Notes under the pieces: model-generated
Told to the model about the DNA's origin: nothing
What the model saw: the letters and a program-made list of their open reading frames with translations, nothing else
The model's database searches: none
Part shown: piece by piece, positions 16,142-24,321 of the stretch
How positions within the stretch are numbered: position 1 is the first letter of the stretch
How the letters are laid out: each line of letters begins with the position of its first letter
Position numbers and translations under genes: made by a program
NCBI GenBank assembly: GCA_963842295.1
Contig: CAWJFY010000005.1
Span: 124,001-188,000, forward strand
DNA length: 64,000 nt
Direction of reading: 5' to 3'
From: JAJNBA01 sp963842295
GTDB lineage: Bacteria > Actinomycetota > UBA4738 > HRBIN12

Positions 16142-16971
16142 GGGCGCAGGAGCACGTCCCGGGGGCCCTCGAGGAAGTGCTGCCAGGGCCGGGTGACTCC
16201 GCGGGTGCCTCGGCGGCGCACCTCGGCGACGCGCTCCATGTCGACGACCTCGACCAGGAGCTCCTCACCGGCGCTGGCTTCGAACAGGATCCGGCCTTCC
16301 GGGTCGACGCCGACGCTCCTGCCCTGACCGAACGTCGACACCATATTGGGATTGAAGACGAAGACCTGGTTCACGATGGCGTTCGCACGGGCGAGGATCA
16401 CCTCTTCCTCGCGATCGGGAGTCGTCGTGGCGGTGGGTTGCGCGATGAGCTCCGCCCCCTGAAGAGCGAGCCCACGAGCGACCTCCGGGAACCAGCCGTC
16501 GTAGCAGATCATCATGCCGACGACGCCCTTGCCCGGGATCTCGAACACCGGTGCCGGGTCGGAGCCGGGGTCCGCGTTCTCGAAGGGACGCCAGGGGAAG
16601 AGCTTCCGGTACACCGCGGCGATCTCGCCATCGGGCGAGAAGGCGATGGCCGAATTGTGAACCTTCTTCCCGCGTCGCTCGCAGATCGATCCGGCCACGA
16701 TCCATCGCTTCGATCTGGCAGCGATCTTCGCCACGCGGTCGGTCAGGGGGCCGGGGATCTCCTCGGCGACCCGCCGCTCCCAGTCGCCGGTTCCGCCCGA
16801 CGTGAACCCGTCGATCGCGGTGAGGTAGAGCTCCGGGAAGATCATCAGATCGACGTCTGGGAACGCGCGGCGCGCGACGCGGACGTGATCCTCGAACTTG
16901 TCGAGCGTCGCGGGTGGATCCCAAGGGACGGGCGCCACCTGGGCGGAGAGGACGGTGAGGGTTCGGCTCAC
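16117..16971 (-). CDS. Carbon-nitrogen hydrolase (nitrilase superfamily)
   Basis: 284 residues. The Glu-Lys-Cys triad is visible: Glu in MIFPELYL, Lys in YRKLFPWRPFE and Cys in MMICYDGWFPEVAR. The YRKxxPWxPxE arrangement resembles amidase/formamidase members of the superfamily. It should hydrolyse a carbon-nitrogen bond in an amide or carbamoyl substrate in the cytoplasm. The GTG start follows TAGGGT with 7 nt between, favouring a leaderless mRNA. It is convergent with the membrane protein gene. The exact substrate is not decidable. Confidence 0.87.
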   Translation of the reverse strand: MSRTLTVLSAQVAPVPWDPPATLDKFEDHVRVARRAFPDVDLMIFPELYLTAIDGFTSGGTGDWERRVAEEIPGPLTDRVAKIAARSKRWIVAGSICERRGKKVHNSAIAFSPDGEIAAVYRKLFPWRPFENADPGSDPAPVFEIPGKGVVGMMICYDGWFPEVARGLALQGAELIAQPTATTTPDREEEVILARANAIVNQVFVFNPNMVSTFGQGRSVGVDPEGRILFEASAGEELLVEVVDMERVAEVRRRGTRGVTRPWQHFLEGPRDVLLRPYRARRPT

Positions 16972-16978
16972 GCCGGGG

Positions 16979-16984
16979 ACCCTA
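16979..16984 (-). promoter_or_regulatory. Putative leaderless -10 (TAGGGT) of the nitrilase-family gene
   Basis: TAGGGT on the minus strand ends 7 nt before the GTG at 16971. Confidence 0.45.
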
Positions 16985-16999
16985 ACAGCGCCGTCTTTG

Positions 17000-18433
17000 T
17001 CAGGCGCGCTGCGGCTGCAGCTCGGCGATCAGTTCGTCGACGCCTCGCGCGACCTGCTCGCGCCACCACGCTTGACCCTCCTCGGCGAGCGTGGAGATCG
17101 GGTCGTAGTAGTGGTAGCGCCGCGTGAATGCCTCCGGATCCTCGCCCTCGATCCCGGTTCGGTAGTTCTTCGTCCAGCTCGAGATCCCGCGCACCCGGTC
17201 GTACTCGGTGACCTGATGAGCCCATCGCTTGCCGACGAACGGCACGTCGACCACCATCCGCGGCGTCGCGAAGCCGGGGAGGTAGCCCATGATCGAGTGT
17301 TGGAGATCCTGGACCTCCCACACGGCGGTCCGCCAGTGCTCGGCGTTCGGGATCATGTCGCAGATGTAGAAGTAGTAGGGAAGGATCTTGGCGTGATCGA
17401 GCAGCATGAAGCAGAGGTCCAAGAGCTGCTGAGGCGTCGTGTTCACGCCGCGCAAGAGGACCCCTTGGTTCCGCACGTCGCGGAACCCGGCGTCGAGGAA
17501 CACCTTCGTCGCTCTGCCCACCAGGGGAGTGACCTGCTGAGCCGCGTTCACATGGGTGTGGACGGCGATGTCCACGCCTCGCGCGCTGGCGCGTGAGGCC
17601 ATCCGCTCCGCGGCCGCTCGCACCTCGTCCTGGAGGAAGTGCTGGGGGATCCCCATCAGGCCCTTGGTAGCCAGACGGATGTCACGAACGTTCTCGATGT
17701 CGAGGAGACCCATCACGAACGTCTCCAGCCGCTTGATCGGCACGTTCGCCATGTCGCCGCCGGACACGACGACGTCGCGAACGCTCGGCGTCCGTCGCAG
17801 GTAGTCGAGCATCGCCTCCCAGCGCTCGTTCTGCTTCGCTTCGAACTTGTACTTCAGGACCTGGACCGTGTCGTTGCCGACCAGGTCCATCCGTGTGCAA
17901 TGGCCGCAGTACTGAGGGCAGGTGGGGATCAACTCGGCCAACACCTTGGTGGGGTACCGATGCGTGAGCCCCTCGACCGCCCACATGTCGGCCTCGTGGA
18001 GTGAATCGCGCGATGCGAACGGGTGAGAGGAGTGCTCCTGGTCCCGGTCGGTGAAGGCGGGCGCCATATAGAGACGGACGGGATCGGCACGCAGGTTGGT
18101 CTCGTCCATCGTGTTGATCATCTGGGGCGGCAGGAGCATCGACATCGTGGCGCGCTCCTGCTGGTCGCGCTCGATGTCGGCGAGCATCTCGTCCGTGAGA
18201 TGGTCGCCGAGCGCCTCCTTGAACTCCTTGAGGTTCTTGACCGTGTGCGCGCGCTGCCATTGCGCGGACTCCCATTGCTCGGTCGTGACGTCTCGGTACC
18301 CCGGGAGCCGGGTCCAGTCAGGCTCGACGTAGGGGCGCCGCAGCGGGTACGTGAAGGGCTGCTGCGCCGCGTGGGCGTGCGCGTCCCTGTGCCCGGGTCG
18401 GCCGGCGCTCTGGGTGATGAACTCGACGCTCAA
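17000..18433 (-). CDS. kamA: KamA-type radical SAM enzyme (lysine 2,3-aminomutase family)
   Basis: 477 residues from the TTG at 18433. The cluster motif is CPQYCGHC at about residues 172-179. The family's PLP and substrate regions follow (VVVSGGDMANVP, HTHVNAAQQVTP, NQGVLLRGVN, PYYFYICDM). It is expected to move an alpha-amino group of lysine or a related amino acid using SAM, a 4Fe-4S cluster and PLP. The frame extends to an ATG at 18526, but a TAGACT that could be the -10 (18496-18501, minus) lies inside that extension, favouring the TTG. No acetyltransferase or lysine-fermentation gene lies nearby, so the pathway is unclear. Confidence 0.85.
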   Translation of the reverse strand: MSVEFITQSAGRPGHRDAHAHAAQQPFTYPLRRPYVEPDWTRLPGYRDVTTEQWESAQWQRAHTVKNLKEFKEALGDHLTDEMLADIERDQQERATMSMLLPPQMINTMDETNLRADPVRLYMAPAFTDRDQEHSSHPFASRDSLHEADMWAVEGLTHRYPTKVLAELIPTCPQYCGHCTRMDLVGNDTVQVLKYKFEAKQNERWEAMLDYLRRTPSVRDVVVSGGDMANVPIKRLETFVMGLLDIENVRDIRLATKGLMGIPQHFLQDEVRAAAERMASRASARGVDIAVHTHVNAAQQVTPLVGRATKVFLDAGFRDVRNQGVLLRGVNTTPQQLLDLCFMLLDHAKILPYYFYICDMIPNAEHWRTAVWEVQDLQHSIMGYLPGFATPRMVVDVPFVGKRWAHQVTEYDRVRGISSWTKNYRTGIEGEDPEAFTRRYHYYDPISTLAEEGQAWWREQVARGVDELIAELQPQRA

Positions 18434-18563
18434 TCCTGGCCTCGCTTGCTCGTTCGACGGGAGGGAGACACCCGCATAGAGTCTGCGGCTAGGGCAGTCT
18501 ACCCGAAGGACGTCCGGAAAAGGCACCCTCTCGCCGGACGATGTCCGGCCGAAGGTGTATCGG

Positions 18564-18845
18564 CTAGCGTCGGCCGCCTCTGAACGAGCCGCCTCGGTTG
18601 TCGCGTCGCGGCCGGCGCTCGATCTGGACCTCGGGGGCCTTCTTGGGCAGCCTCGCCTGCATCGGCGCGTGCCCGGTTCGCTCGAAGCGCACCCAGATGT
18701 GATCGGGCTGCTGCTTCCGCTCCGTCTCCCGCCATCCGTTCGCGACCAGGTGCTTCAGCCGCGCCGCCGCCGTCTTCCGCAGCTTGTCGGTGCCGGGCAC
18801 CCGGACGTACAGGCGCTCGTGGAGGATCTGTCTGTAGTCGGCCAT
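18564..18845 (-). CDS. Small basic protein of unknown function
   Basis: 93 residues, strongly basic. A conserved-looking core (LHERLYVRVPGTDKL, then TAAARLKHLVANGWRETE and DHIWVRFERTG) is followed by a Lys/Arg/Gly tail (RRPRRDNRGGSFRGGRR) that could bind nucleic acid. The layout recalls small actinobacterial DUF5703-like proteins, but this is a weak resemblance. It lies 61 nt from the start of the divergent GAF/PAS/GGDEF/EAL gene and upstream of kamA on the same strand. Confidence 0.6.
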   Translation of the reverse strand: MADYRQILHERLYVRVPGTDKLRKTAAARLKHLVANGWRETERKQQPDHIWVRFERTGHAPMQARLPKKAPEVQIERRPRRDNRGGSFRGGRR

Positions 18846-18906
18846 CGGTCGGCAAGGGTAACAGGGGTCTCCTTCAGCGGCCCCTCACGGCCGCCGATAG
18901 CTAGAT

Positions 18907-21165
18907 ATGGACGCACCGAAGGGCTCGTCCTCGGCCGCCGACCCGACGGCCGATCTCGCCGTGCGGGGCGCCCCCACGGCGTTCTCGCTCTTGTCGGAGT
19001 CCCTCGCGAACGTCGGGAGGGAGCTCGGCGCCGATCGGGTCTACGTCTTCGAGAACGTCCGGGACCCGGACGGACGGCTTTGGATGAATCTCACCTCTGA
19101 GTGGCTCCGGGACGGCACCCGGGGCCTCTTCGAGGCGCCCGGCACGAAGCTGCATCCGTATTCCCCCGACTTCACGCGGTGGATCGAGGAGTTGGGGGAT
19201 CGCCATGTGCTGATGGGCTCGGTCGCTCAGCTCCCGGACTCCGAGCGGCGGGTTCTCGCGGCCGAGGGAACCGCTTCGATCGTGGCCGTCCCGATCTTCC
19301 TCGTCGACGGATGGTGGGGGTTCCTGGGCGCGGATGACTGTGGAACCGGGCGGGTGTGGAGTCCTGGTGAGGTCGAGCTGCTGCGTGTGATGGCGGGTGC
19401 GATCGCGGAGGACGTGGAGCGCCAACGGAAGATCTCGGCCGAGGCGATCATGGGTGATCGCTACCGATCGATCGTCGAGCACATCTCGGCCGTGACGTAC
19501 ATCGATGCGCTGGACGATTCGGCCTCGACGCTCTACGTCAGCCCCCAGGTCGAGGAGCTGTTCGGCTACGCGCCGCACGAATGGCTGAGCGACGCCGATC
19601 TCTGGCTCCGGGTCATCCACCCTGAGGATCGCGCGCGCGCCGCCGCCGAGAACCAGCGCCACAACGAGACGGGTGAATACTTCTCGCTCGACTACCGGGT
19701 CCACCGCAAGGACGGTCGTCTCGCCTGGATCCACGACGAGGCGAGGGTGGTCCGGGACGAACGGGGGGCCCCGGCGTTCTCGCTCGGCGTGATGATCGAC
19801 ATCACCGATATGAAACGGGGTGACGAGAAGGTTGCCTTCCTGACCTACCACGACGAGCTGACTGGCCTCCCGAGCCGGGCGATGTTCGAAGAGCTCTTGG
19901 AGCTCTCGATCATCCGGGCGAGGCATCACGAGGCTTCCGTCGCCGTCATCTGTGTCGACGTCGACGACTTCAGGCTGGTGAACGATTCGCTCGGGCGCCT
20001 GGCAGGCGACGAGGTGTTGAACGTCGTCGCCGGCCGGCTCCGCGAAGCGACGCGCGAGACCGATCTGGTGGCCCGTCGCTCGGGCGACACGTTCCTGCTG
20101 CTGCTCGCGGACCTCGAACGCGATGGCGACAACGTCGAGGCGGCGGTGGCCAGAGCCGAATCCGCATCGCAGCGCATCTTGGATTCTCTCTCCGCCCCCT
20201 TCCGAGCGGGCGGCACGGAGCTCTACGTGTCGGCCTCGATCGGGATCAGCCTCTTCCCCCAGGACGGCGACGAACCGGGCAGCCTCCTGCGGAACGCGGA
20301 AGCGGCGATGCTCGAATCGAAGAAGGGCGGTCATGCCTACGTGGTGTCCAACCGTGGCGCGCTCGACTCCTCGGCGAAGCTCCGCTTCGTCACCAGGCTG
20401 CGGAAGGCCGTGGAGAGCCAGCGCTGGACGCTCCACTACCAACCGATCCTCGAGCTCGAGACCGGGCGCATGCAGGGCGTCGAGGCACTGATCCGCTGGA
20501 TAGAACCTGACGGCACGATGATCCCGCCGGGGGACTTCATCCCGGTCGCCGAGGAGCTCGGTCTCATCGAGGCGATCGGCGATTGGGTGGTGCGGGAGCT
20601 CGTGTACCAATCACAGGCGTGGCGGGAGCTGGACATCGATCTCGCGATCAGCTTCAACCTCTCGCCTCGCCAGTTCTGGCAGCCTGAGCTGGCCAAGGGG
20701 ATCCTCGAGCGGATCCGGGACGGAGGCGTCGACCCTTCGAGGGTGGTGGTCGAGATCACGGAGTCCTCCGCGATGACCGATCCGGACAGAGCGCAGGCGA
20801 TCCTCGAGGATCTCCACGCGGGGGGCCTTCGCATCGCCATCGACGACTTCGGGACCGGCTACTCGTCGCTCGCCCGGATCCGCGACATGCCGGTGGACGT
20901 GTTGAAGATCGACCGCTCCTTCGTGAGCGGCGTGGACGTCGACCCGCAGAACCAGAGCATCGTGTCGGCGTTCATCGAGCTCACCCGAGGATTGGGTGTG
21001 ACGGCGCTTGCCGAAGGGATCGAGACGGAGGGCGAGCTCGCGTTCCTGCTGGAACGCGGCTGCGTGATGGGGCAGGGCTTCTACTTCTCCAAACCCGTGC
21101 CGCCGGAGGAGATCATCGCCATGTCGTTGGGTGGCCTGCGGCCCCTGGCGCGGGAGGCGAGCTAG
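18907..21165 (+). CDS. GAF-PAS-GGDEF-EAL protein with degenerate GGDEF; likely c-di-GMP phosphodiesterase
   Basis: 752 residues, soluble. Order: GAF-like sensor (about 20-175), PAS (about 185-305, YVSPQVEELFGYAPHEWL and WIHDEARVVRDERG), GGDEF (about 310-475) and EAL (about 490-745). The diguanylate cyclase signature reads RRSGDTFLLLL, that is SGDTF instead of GGDEF, so synthesis of c-di-GMP is unlikely. The EAL domain keeps GVEALIRW, VEITESSAM, AIDDFGTGYSSL, KIDRSFV and LAEGIETE, so hydrolysis is expected, perhaps with the degenerate GGDEF as a GTP sensor. A paralogue with intact GGDEF lies at 24322-26592 on the other strand. Confidence 0.92.
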   Translation: MDAPKGSSSAADPTADLAVRGAPTAFSLLSESLANVGRELGADRVYVFENVRDPDGRLWMNLTSEWLRDGTRGLFEAPGTKLHPYSPDFTRWIEELGDRHVLMGSVAQLPDSERRVLAAEGTASIVAVPIFLVDGWWGFLGADDCGTGRVWSPGEVELLRVMAGAIAEDVERQRKISAEAIMGDRYRSIVEHISAVTYIDALDDSASTLYVSPQVEELFGYAPHEWLSDADLWLRVIHPEDRARAAAENQRHNETGEYFSLDYRVHRKDGRLAWIHDEARVVRDERGAPAFSLGVMIDITDMKRGDEKVAFLTYHDELTGLPSRAMFEELLELSIIRARHHEASVAVICVDVDDFRLVNDSLGRLAGDEVLNVVAGRLREATRETDLVARRSGDTFLLLLADLERDGDNVEAAVARAESASQRILDSLSAPFRAGGTELYVSASIGISLFPQDGDEPGSLLRNAEAAMLESKKGGHAYVVSNRGALDSSAKLRFVTRLRKAVESQRWTLHYQPILELETGRMQGVEALIRWIEPDGTMIPPGDFIPVAEELGLIEAIGDWVVRELVYQSQAWRELDIDLAISFNLSPRQFWQPELAKGILERIRDGGVDPSRVVVEITESSAMTDPDRAQAILEDLHAGGLRIAIDDFGTGYSSLARIRDMPVDVLKIDRSFVSGVDVDPQNQSIVSAFIELTRGLGVTALAEGIETEGELAFLLERGCVMGQGFYFSKPVPPEEIIAMSLGGLRPLAREAS

Positions 21166-21169
21166 CGCC

Positions 21170-23017
21170 TCAGTGATCTCGGTCTCGGCCGAGCGCGCCA
21201 GTCACGGCTCCGACGATCGCGTCGGCGTCGATGCCTGCCCAGGCGCGCAGCTCTTCCGGTGTCCCCGAGCCCGGCATGTCGGTCACGGCGAGTTTGATCA
21301 CGCGGCCCGTCAAGTCCCCCGAGCCCGCGAGGGCGTCCAACACGGCGTCGCCGAGGCCACCTTCGACGCGGTGGTCCTCGACCACCACGATCAGGCCGAT
21401 GTCGTCGGCGGCGGCGCGGAGAGCCGTGGCGTCGATCGGCTTCACGCTGTAGCAATCGAGCACCCGAGCAGAGACGTCGTCGGCGGCGAGGCGATCGGCG
21501 GCGCGCAGGGACTCGTGGAGCGTGATGCCCGCCGCGACCAGAGCGACATCGGAGCCATCGCGCAGGGTCTTGGAGCCGCCGATCGGGAACTCCTCGTCCG
21601 GTCCATAGAGCGACGGGGTCGCCTCCCTGGTCGTCCGGATGTACGAGATGCCTCGCAGATCGGCCATCCGGGTCACGAGCCGGACGGTCGAGCTCGCGTC
21701 GGCTGGATACACGACGGTGGAGCCGTGGATCGCCCGGAGCGCCGCCAGATCCTCCAGCGCCATCTGCGACGGGCCGTCCTCGCCGATCGATACCCCCGCG
21801 TGCGAGCCGCACAGCCGAAGGTCGGCTCGGCCGATCGCCGCCATCCGGATCTGGTCGTACGCCCGGGTCAGGAAGGCTCCGAAGGTCGCGGAGAAGGCGG
21901 CCTTGCCGAGCGCCTGCATACCCGTCTGCGCCCCGATCATCGTCTGCTCCGCGATGTACATCTGGAAGAAGCGTCCGGGGGCGACCACCTCGACGTCCTC
22001 GGTGTAGGTGGAATTGCCGACCTCGCCGTCCAGGACGACGACATCGGGGCGCTCTCCCGCGAGCCACGCGAGCGTCTCGCCGAACGCCTTCCGCGTGGCG
22101 GTCGGATCGGTGTAGGTGGGCGCGGGTGCGCCGGCAGGCGCGCCCGCGCTTACCGGCATCCAGGGTTCCGGCTTGGGAGGCGTGATCGTGATCGATCGGA
22201 CGCCGCCGAGCTCCTCGATCGCGCGCTCGGCCAACTCCGGTGGCAGCGCCTTCCCGTGCCAGCCGTCCCGGTCGGCCACCTCGGAGACCCCGTGACCTTT
22301 CTCGGTCCGAGCCACGATCATCGTCGGCCGGTCGTCCTCGGTGGACGCCCGGTACGCCTGATCGATCGCCGCCACGTCGTGGCCGTCGATCGAAAGGGCG
22401 TTCCACCCGAAGGCCTCCGCTCGGGCGACGAAGACATGCGCGTCCCAGCCGTGCATCGTGGGCCCTCGCTGCCCCAGCCGATTGAGATCCAGCACGCAGG
22501 TCAGGTTGCCGGCGCCGTGGTGGGACGCTGCCTCCATCGCCTCCCAGACGGATCCTTCCGCCGCCTCCGAGTCCCCGATCAGCACCCACACCCGCGCAGG
22601 GCTCTCGTCCAGTCGCATCGCGAGGGCCATCCCGAGGCCGATCGCCGGCCCCTGCCCGAGCGACCCGGTCGCTGCCTCCACCCACGGGAGCTCGGGTGCC
22701 GGGGCCGGGTGCCCCTGGATCGGTGAGCCGAACTTCCGGAGCGACAGCATCAAGCGATCGTCGATCGCGCCGATCGCCTTCAGCGCGGCGTAGAGCACGG
22801 GAGCGGCGTGTCCCTTCGAAAGCACGAACCGATCGTTGGCTGGGCTCTTCGGATCGTCGACGTCGGTCCGCAGGTGATCGGCGAACAGCACGGCGACCAG
22901 ATGCGCGGCCGAGAGCGAGGAGGTCGGATGGCCGGACCCGGCCTCGGTGGTGGATCGGATGCTGTCGATGCCCAGCTGTGCGGCGAGTTCGTTCCAGAGC
23001 TGTGTGCGGTCGTCCAT
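21170..23017 (-). CDS. tkt: Transketolase
   Basis: 615 residues, the shorter transketolase type. N-terminal TPP region: IRSTTEAGSGHPTSSLSAA, LSKGHAAPVLYAAL and GSLGQGPAIGLGMALAM, then the metal/TPP motif VLIGDSEAAEGSVWEAM. The pyrimidine domain has YIAEQTMIGAQTGMQALG and HAGVSIGEDGPSQMALED, and the C-terminal domain ends with VEDHRVEGGLGDAV. It transfers two-carbon units in the pentose phosphate pathway. The ATG at 23017 has GAGGAG a few bases upstream. It is convergent with the upstream GGDEF/EAL gene (4 nt apart) and divergent from the helicase, sharing a dyad-containing promoter region. Confidence 0.95.
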   Translation of the reverse strand: MDDRTQLWNELAAQLGIDSIRSTTEAGSGHPTSSLSAAHLVAVLFADHLRTDVDDPKSPANDRFVLSKGHAAPVLYAALKAIGAIDDRLMLSLRKFGSPIQGHPAPAPELPWVEAATGSLGQGPAIGLGMALAMRLDESPARVWVLIGDSEAAEGSVWEAMEAASHHGAGNLTCVLDLNRLGQRGPTMHGWDAHVFVARAEAFGWNALSIDGHDVAAIDQAYRASTEDDRPTMIVARTEKGHGVSEVADRDGWHGKALPPELAERAIEELGGVRSITITPPKPEPWMPVSAGAPAGAPAPTYTDPTATRKAFGETLAWLAGERPDVVVLDGEVGNSTYTEDVEVVAPGRFFQMYIAEQTMIGAQTGMQALGKAAFSATFGAFLTRAYDQIRMAAIGRADLRLCGSHAGVSIGEDGPSQMALEDLAALRAIHGSTVVYPADASSTVRLVTRMADLRGISYIRTTREATPSLYGPDEEFPIGGSKTLRDGSDVALVAAGITLHESLRAADRLAADDVSARVLDCYSVKPIDATALRAAADDIGLIVVVEDHRVEGGLGDAVLDALAGSGDLTGRVIKLAVTDMPGSGTPEELRAWAGIDADAIVGAVTGALGRDRDH

Positions 23018-23065
23018 GTCGCTCCTCGATCTGTCTCGATCGCCTCGGATCGGCGCCGGCGGCGA

Positions 23066-23110
23066 GAGACTACCGGCCGCGCCCTGCCGTCCGCCCCGGG
23101 CGGTAGTCTC
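23066..23110. repeat. Perfect 10-bp inverted repeat between tkt and the helicase gene
   Basis: GAGACTACCG (23066-23075) and CGGTAGTCTC (23101-23110) are exact reverse complements 25 nt apart in a divergent intergenic region. Each arm reads TAGTCT outward, so the arms could be the -10 elements of two divergent promoters or a shared operator. Confidence 0.6.
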
Positions 23111-23130
23111 GTTCGAGGAGGCTTGCAGGG

Positions 23131-24321
23131 ATGACGACCTTCCGTGATCTTGGCGTATCCGATGCGGTCGTCCGCGCTCTTGCCGCACGAGGCATCGAGA
23201 CCCCGTTCCCGATCCAGATCATGGTGATCGAGGACGCGACCTCCGGGCGAGACACGCTCGCGCGATCGAAGACGGGCTCCGGCAAGACACTCGGATTCGC
23301 GATCCCCATCGTCGACCAGGTCGATCCCGGCACGGACCACCGACCCGCCGCGCTCGTGCTCACTCCGACACGCGAGCTCGCCCAACAGGTCAGCGACGCG
23401 TTCGAGGACATCGCCGAGGCGAAGGGCCTTCGGGTCATGGCCGTCTACGGCGGGACGAACGTGCGTGAGCAATCGAAGGGGGTCGGGTCGGCGCACATCT
23501 TGATCGCCACCCCGGGTCGGCTGGACGACCTGGTGGAACGCCGTCTCGTCCAGCTGGACGGCGTCAAGATCTTCGTGCTCGACGAAGCGGACAGGATGCT
23601 GGACATGGGGTTCCAGCCCCAGGTGGATCGGATCGTGCGCCGGCTCCCCAAGGACCGTCAAACGATGTTCTTCTCCGCGACGCTCGACGGCGCGATCGGC
23701 AGGATCGCGGAGGTGTATACGCGGAACCCGATGCGGCACGAGGTCGACCTGGGGGAGCTTCGGTTCGTCGAGGAGGCGGACCACCGCTTCATCCCGGTCG
23801 CCTCGCAAGACAAGCTGTCCACGCTCGCGCGTCTCGCCTCGGAGGAGGCAGGGTCGACGCTCGTGTTCGTGAACACGAAACGGGCCGTCGACCACCTGGC
23901 GAGACAGCTCCGCGCGGAAGGGGTCCCCGTCGTGGCGATGCATGGGGACATGACCCAACAGGCGCGGGAACGCGCGCTGCATCGTTTCGAAGAGGGGTTC
24001 GTCGGGATCCTCGTCGCGACGGACGTAGCCGCTCGGGGCCTCGATCTCGAACGGATCACGCTGGTCGTGAACTACGACCCTCCGAAAGACGACAAGGGCT
24101 ACGTCCACCGGGTGGGCCGCACGGCACGGGCCGGCCGGGCGGGCACCAGCATCACCTTCGTCACACCGGAGCAGCTCGGTGACGTGAGCCGCATGGCGGC
24201 GCGGCTGGACCTCCACGAGGAGTTCGAGCAGGAGGGGATGAAGGTGGCGCCCCCGCGGGTGGTGTTCAGCGGGGGCGCGAGGGGGAAGCGGAGCGGCTTG
24301 CGGCCGCGGCGCCGACGCTGA
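23131..24321 (+). CDS. DEAD-box ATP-dependent RNA helicase
   Basis: 396 residues. All helicase motifs are visible: the Q-motif region (FPIQIMVIEDA), motif I SKTGSGKT, Ia PTRELAQQV, Ib TPGRLDDL, II VLDEADRMLDMGF, III FFSATL, IV TLVFVNTKRAV, V ATDVAARGLD and VI HRVGRTARAGR. The C-terminus is a short basic tail (GKRSGLRPRRRR) for RNA contact. It unwinds RNA duplexes in ribosome assembly or mRNA turnover. The Gln of the Q-motif is present. Its TGA directly abuts the end of the convergent GGDEF/EAL gene. A GGAGG lies 11 nt before the ATG. Confidence 0.95.
   Translation: MTTFRDLGVSDAVVRALAARGIETPFPIQIMVIEDATSGRDTLARSKTGSGKTLGFAIPIVDQVDPGTDHRPAALVLTPTRELAQQVSDAFEDIAEAKGLRVMAVYGGTNVREQSKGVGSAHILIATPGRLDDLVERRLVQLDGVKIFVLDEADRMLDMGFQPQVDRIVRRLPKDRQTMFFSATLDGAIGRIAEVYTRNPMRHEVDLGELRFVEEADHRFIPVASQDKLSTLARLASEEAGSTLVFVNTKRAVDHLARQLRAEGVPVVAMHGDMTQQARERALHRFEEGFVGILVATDVAARGLDLERITLVVNYDPPKDDKGYVHRVGRTARAGRAGTSITFVTPEQLGDVSRMAARLDLHEEFEQEGMKVAPPRVVFSGGARGKRSGLRPRRRR

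Noticed and set aside
18901..20610. A 569-codon open frame antisense to the GAF/PAS/GGDEF/EAL gene
   Set aside because: Its product has no recognisable motif, and the forward frame has all domain signatures.
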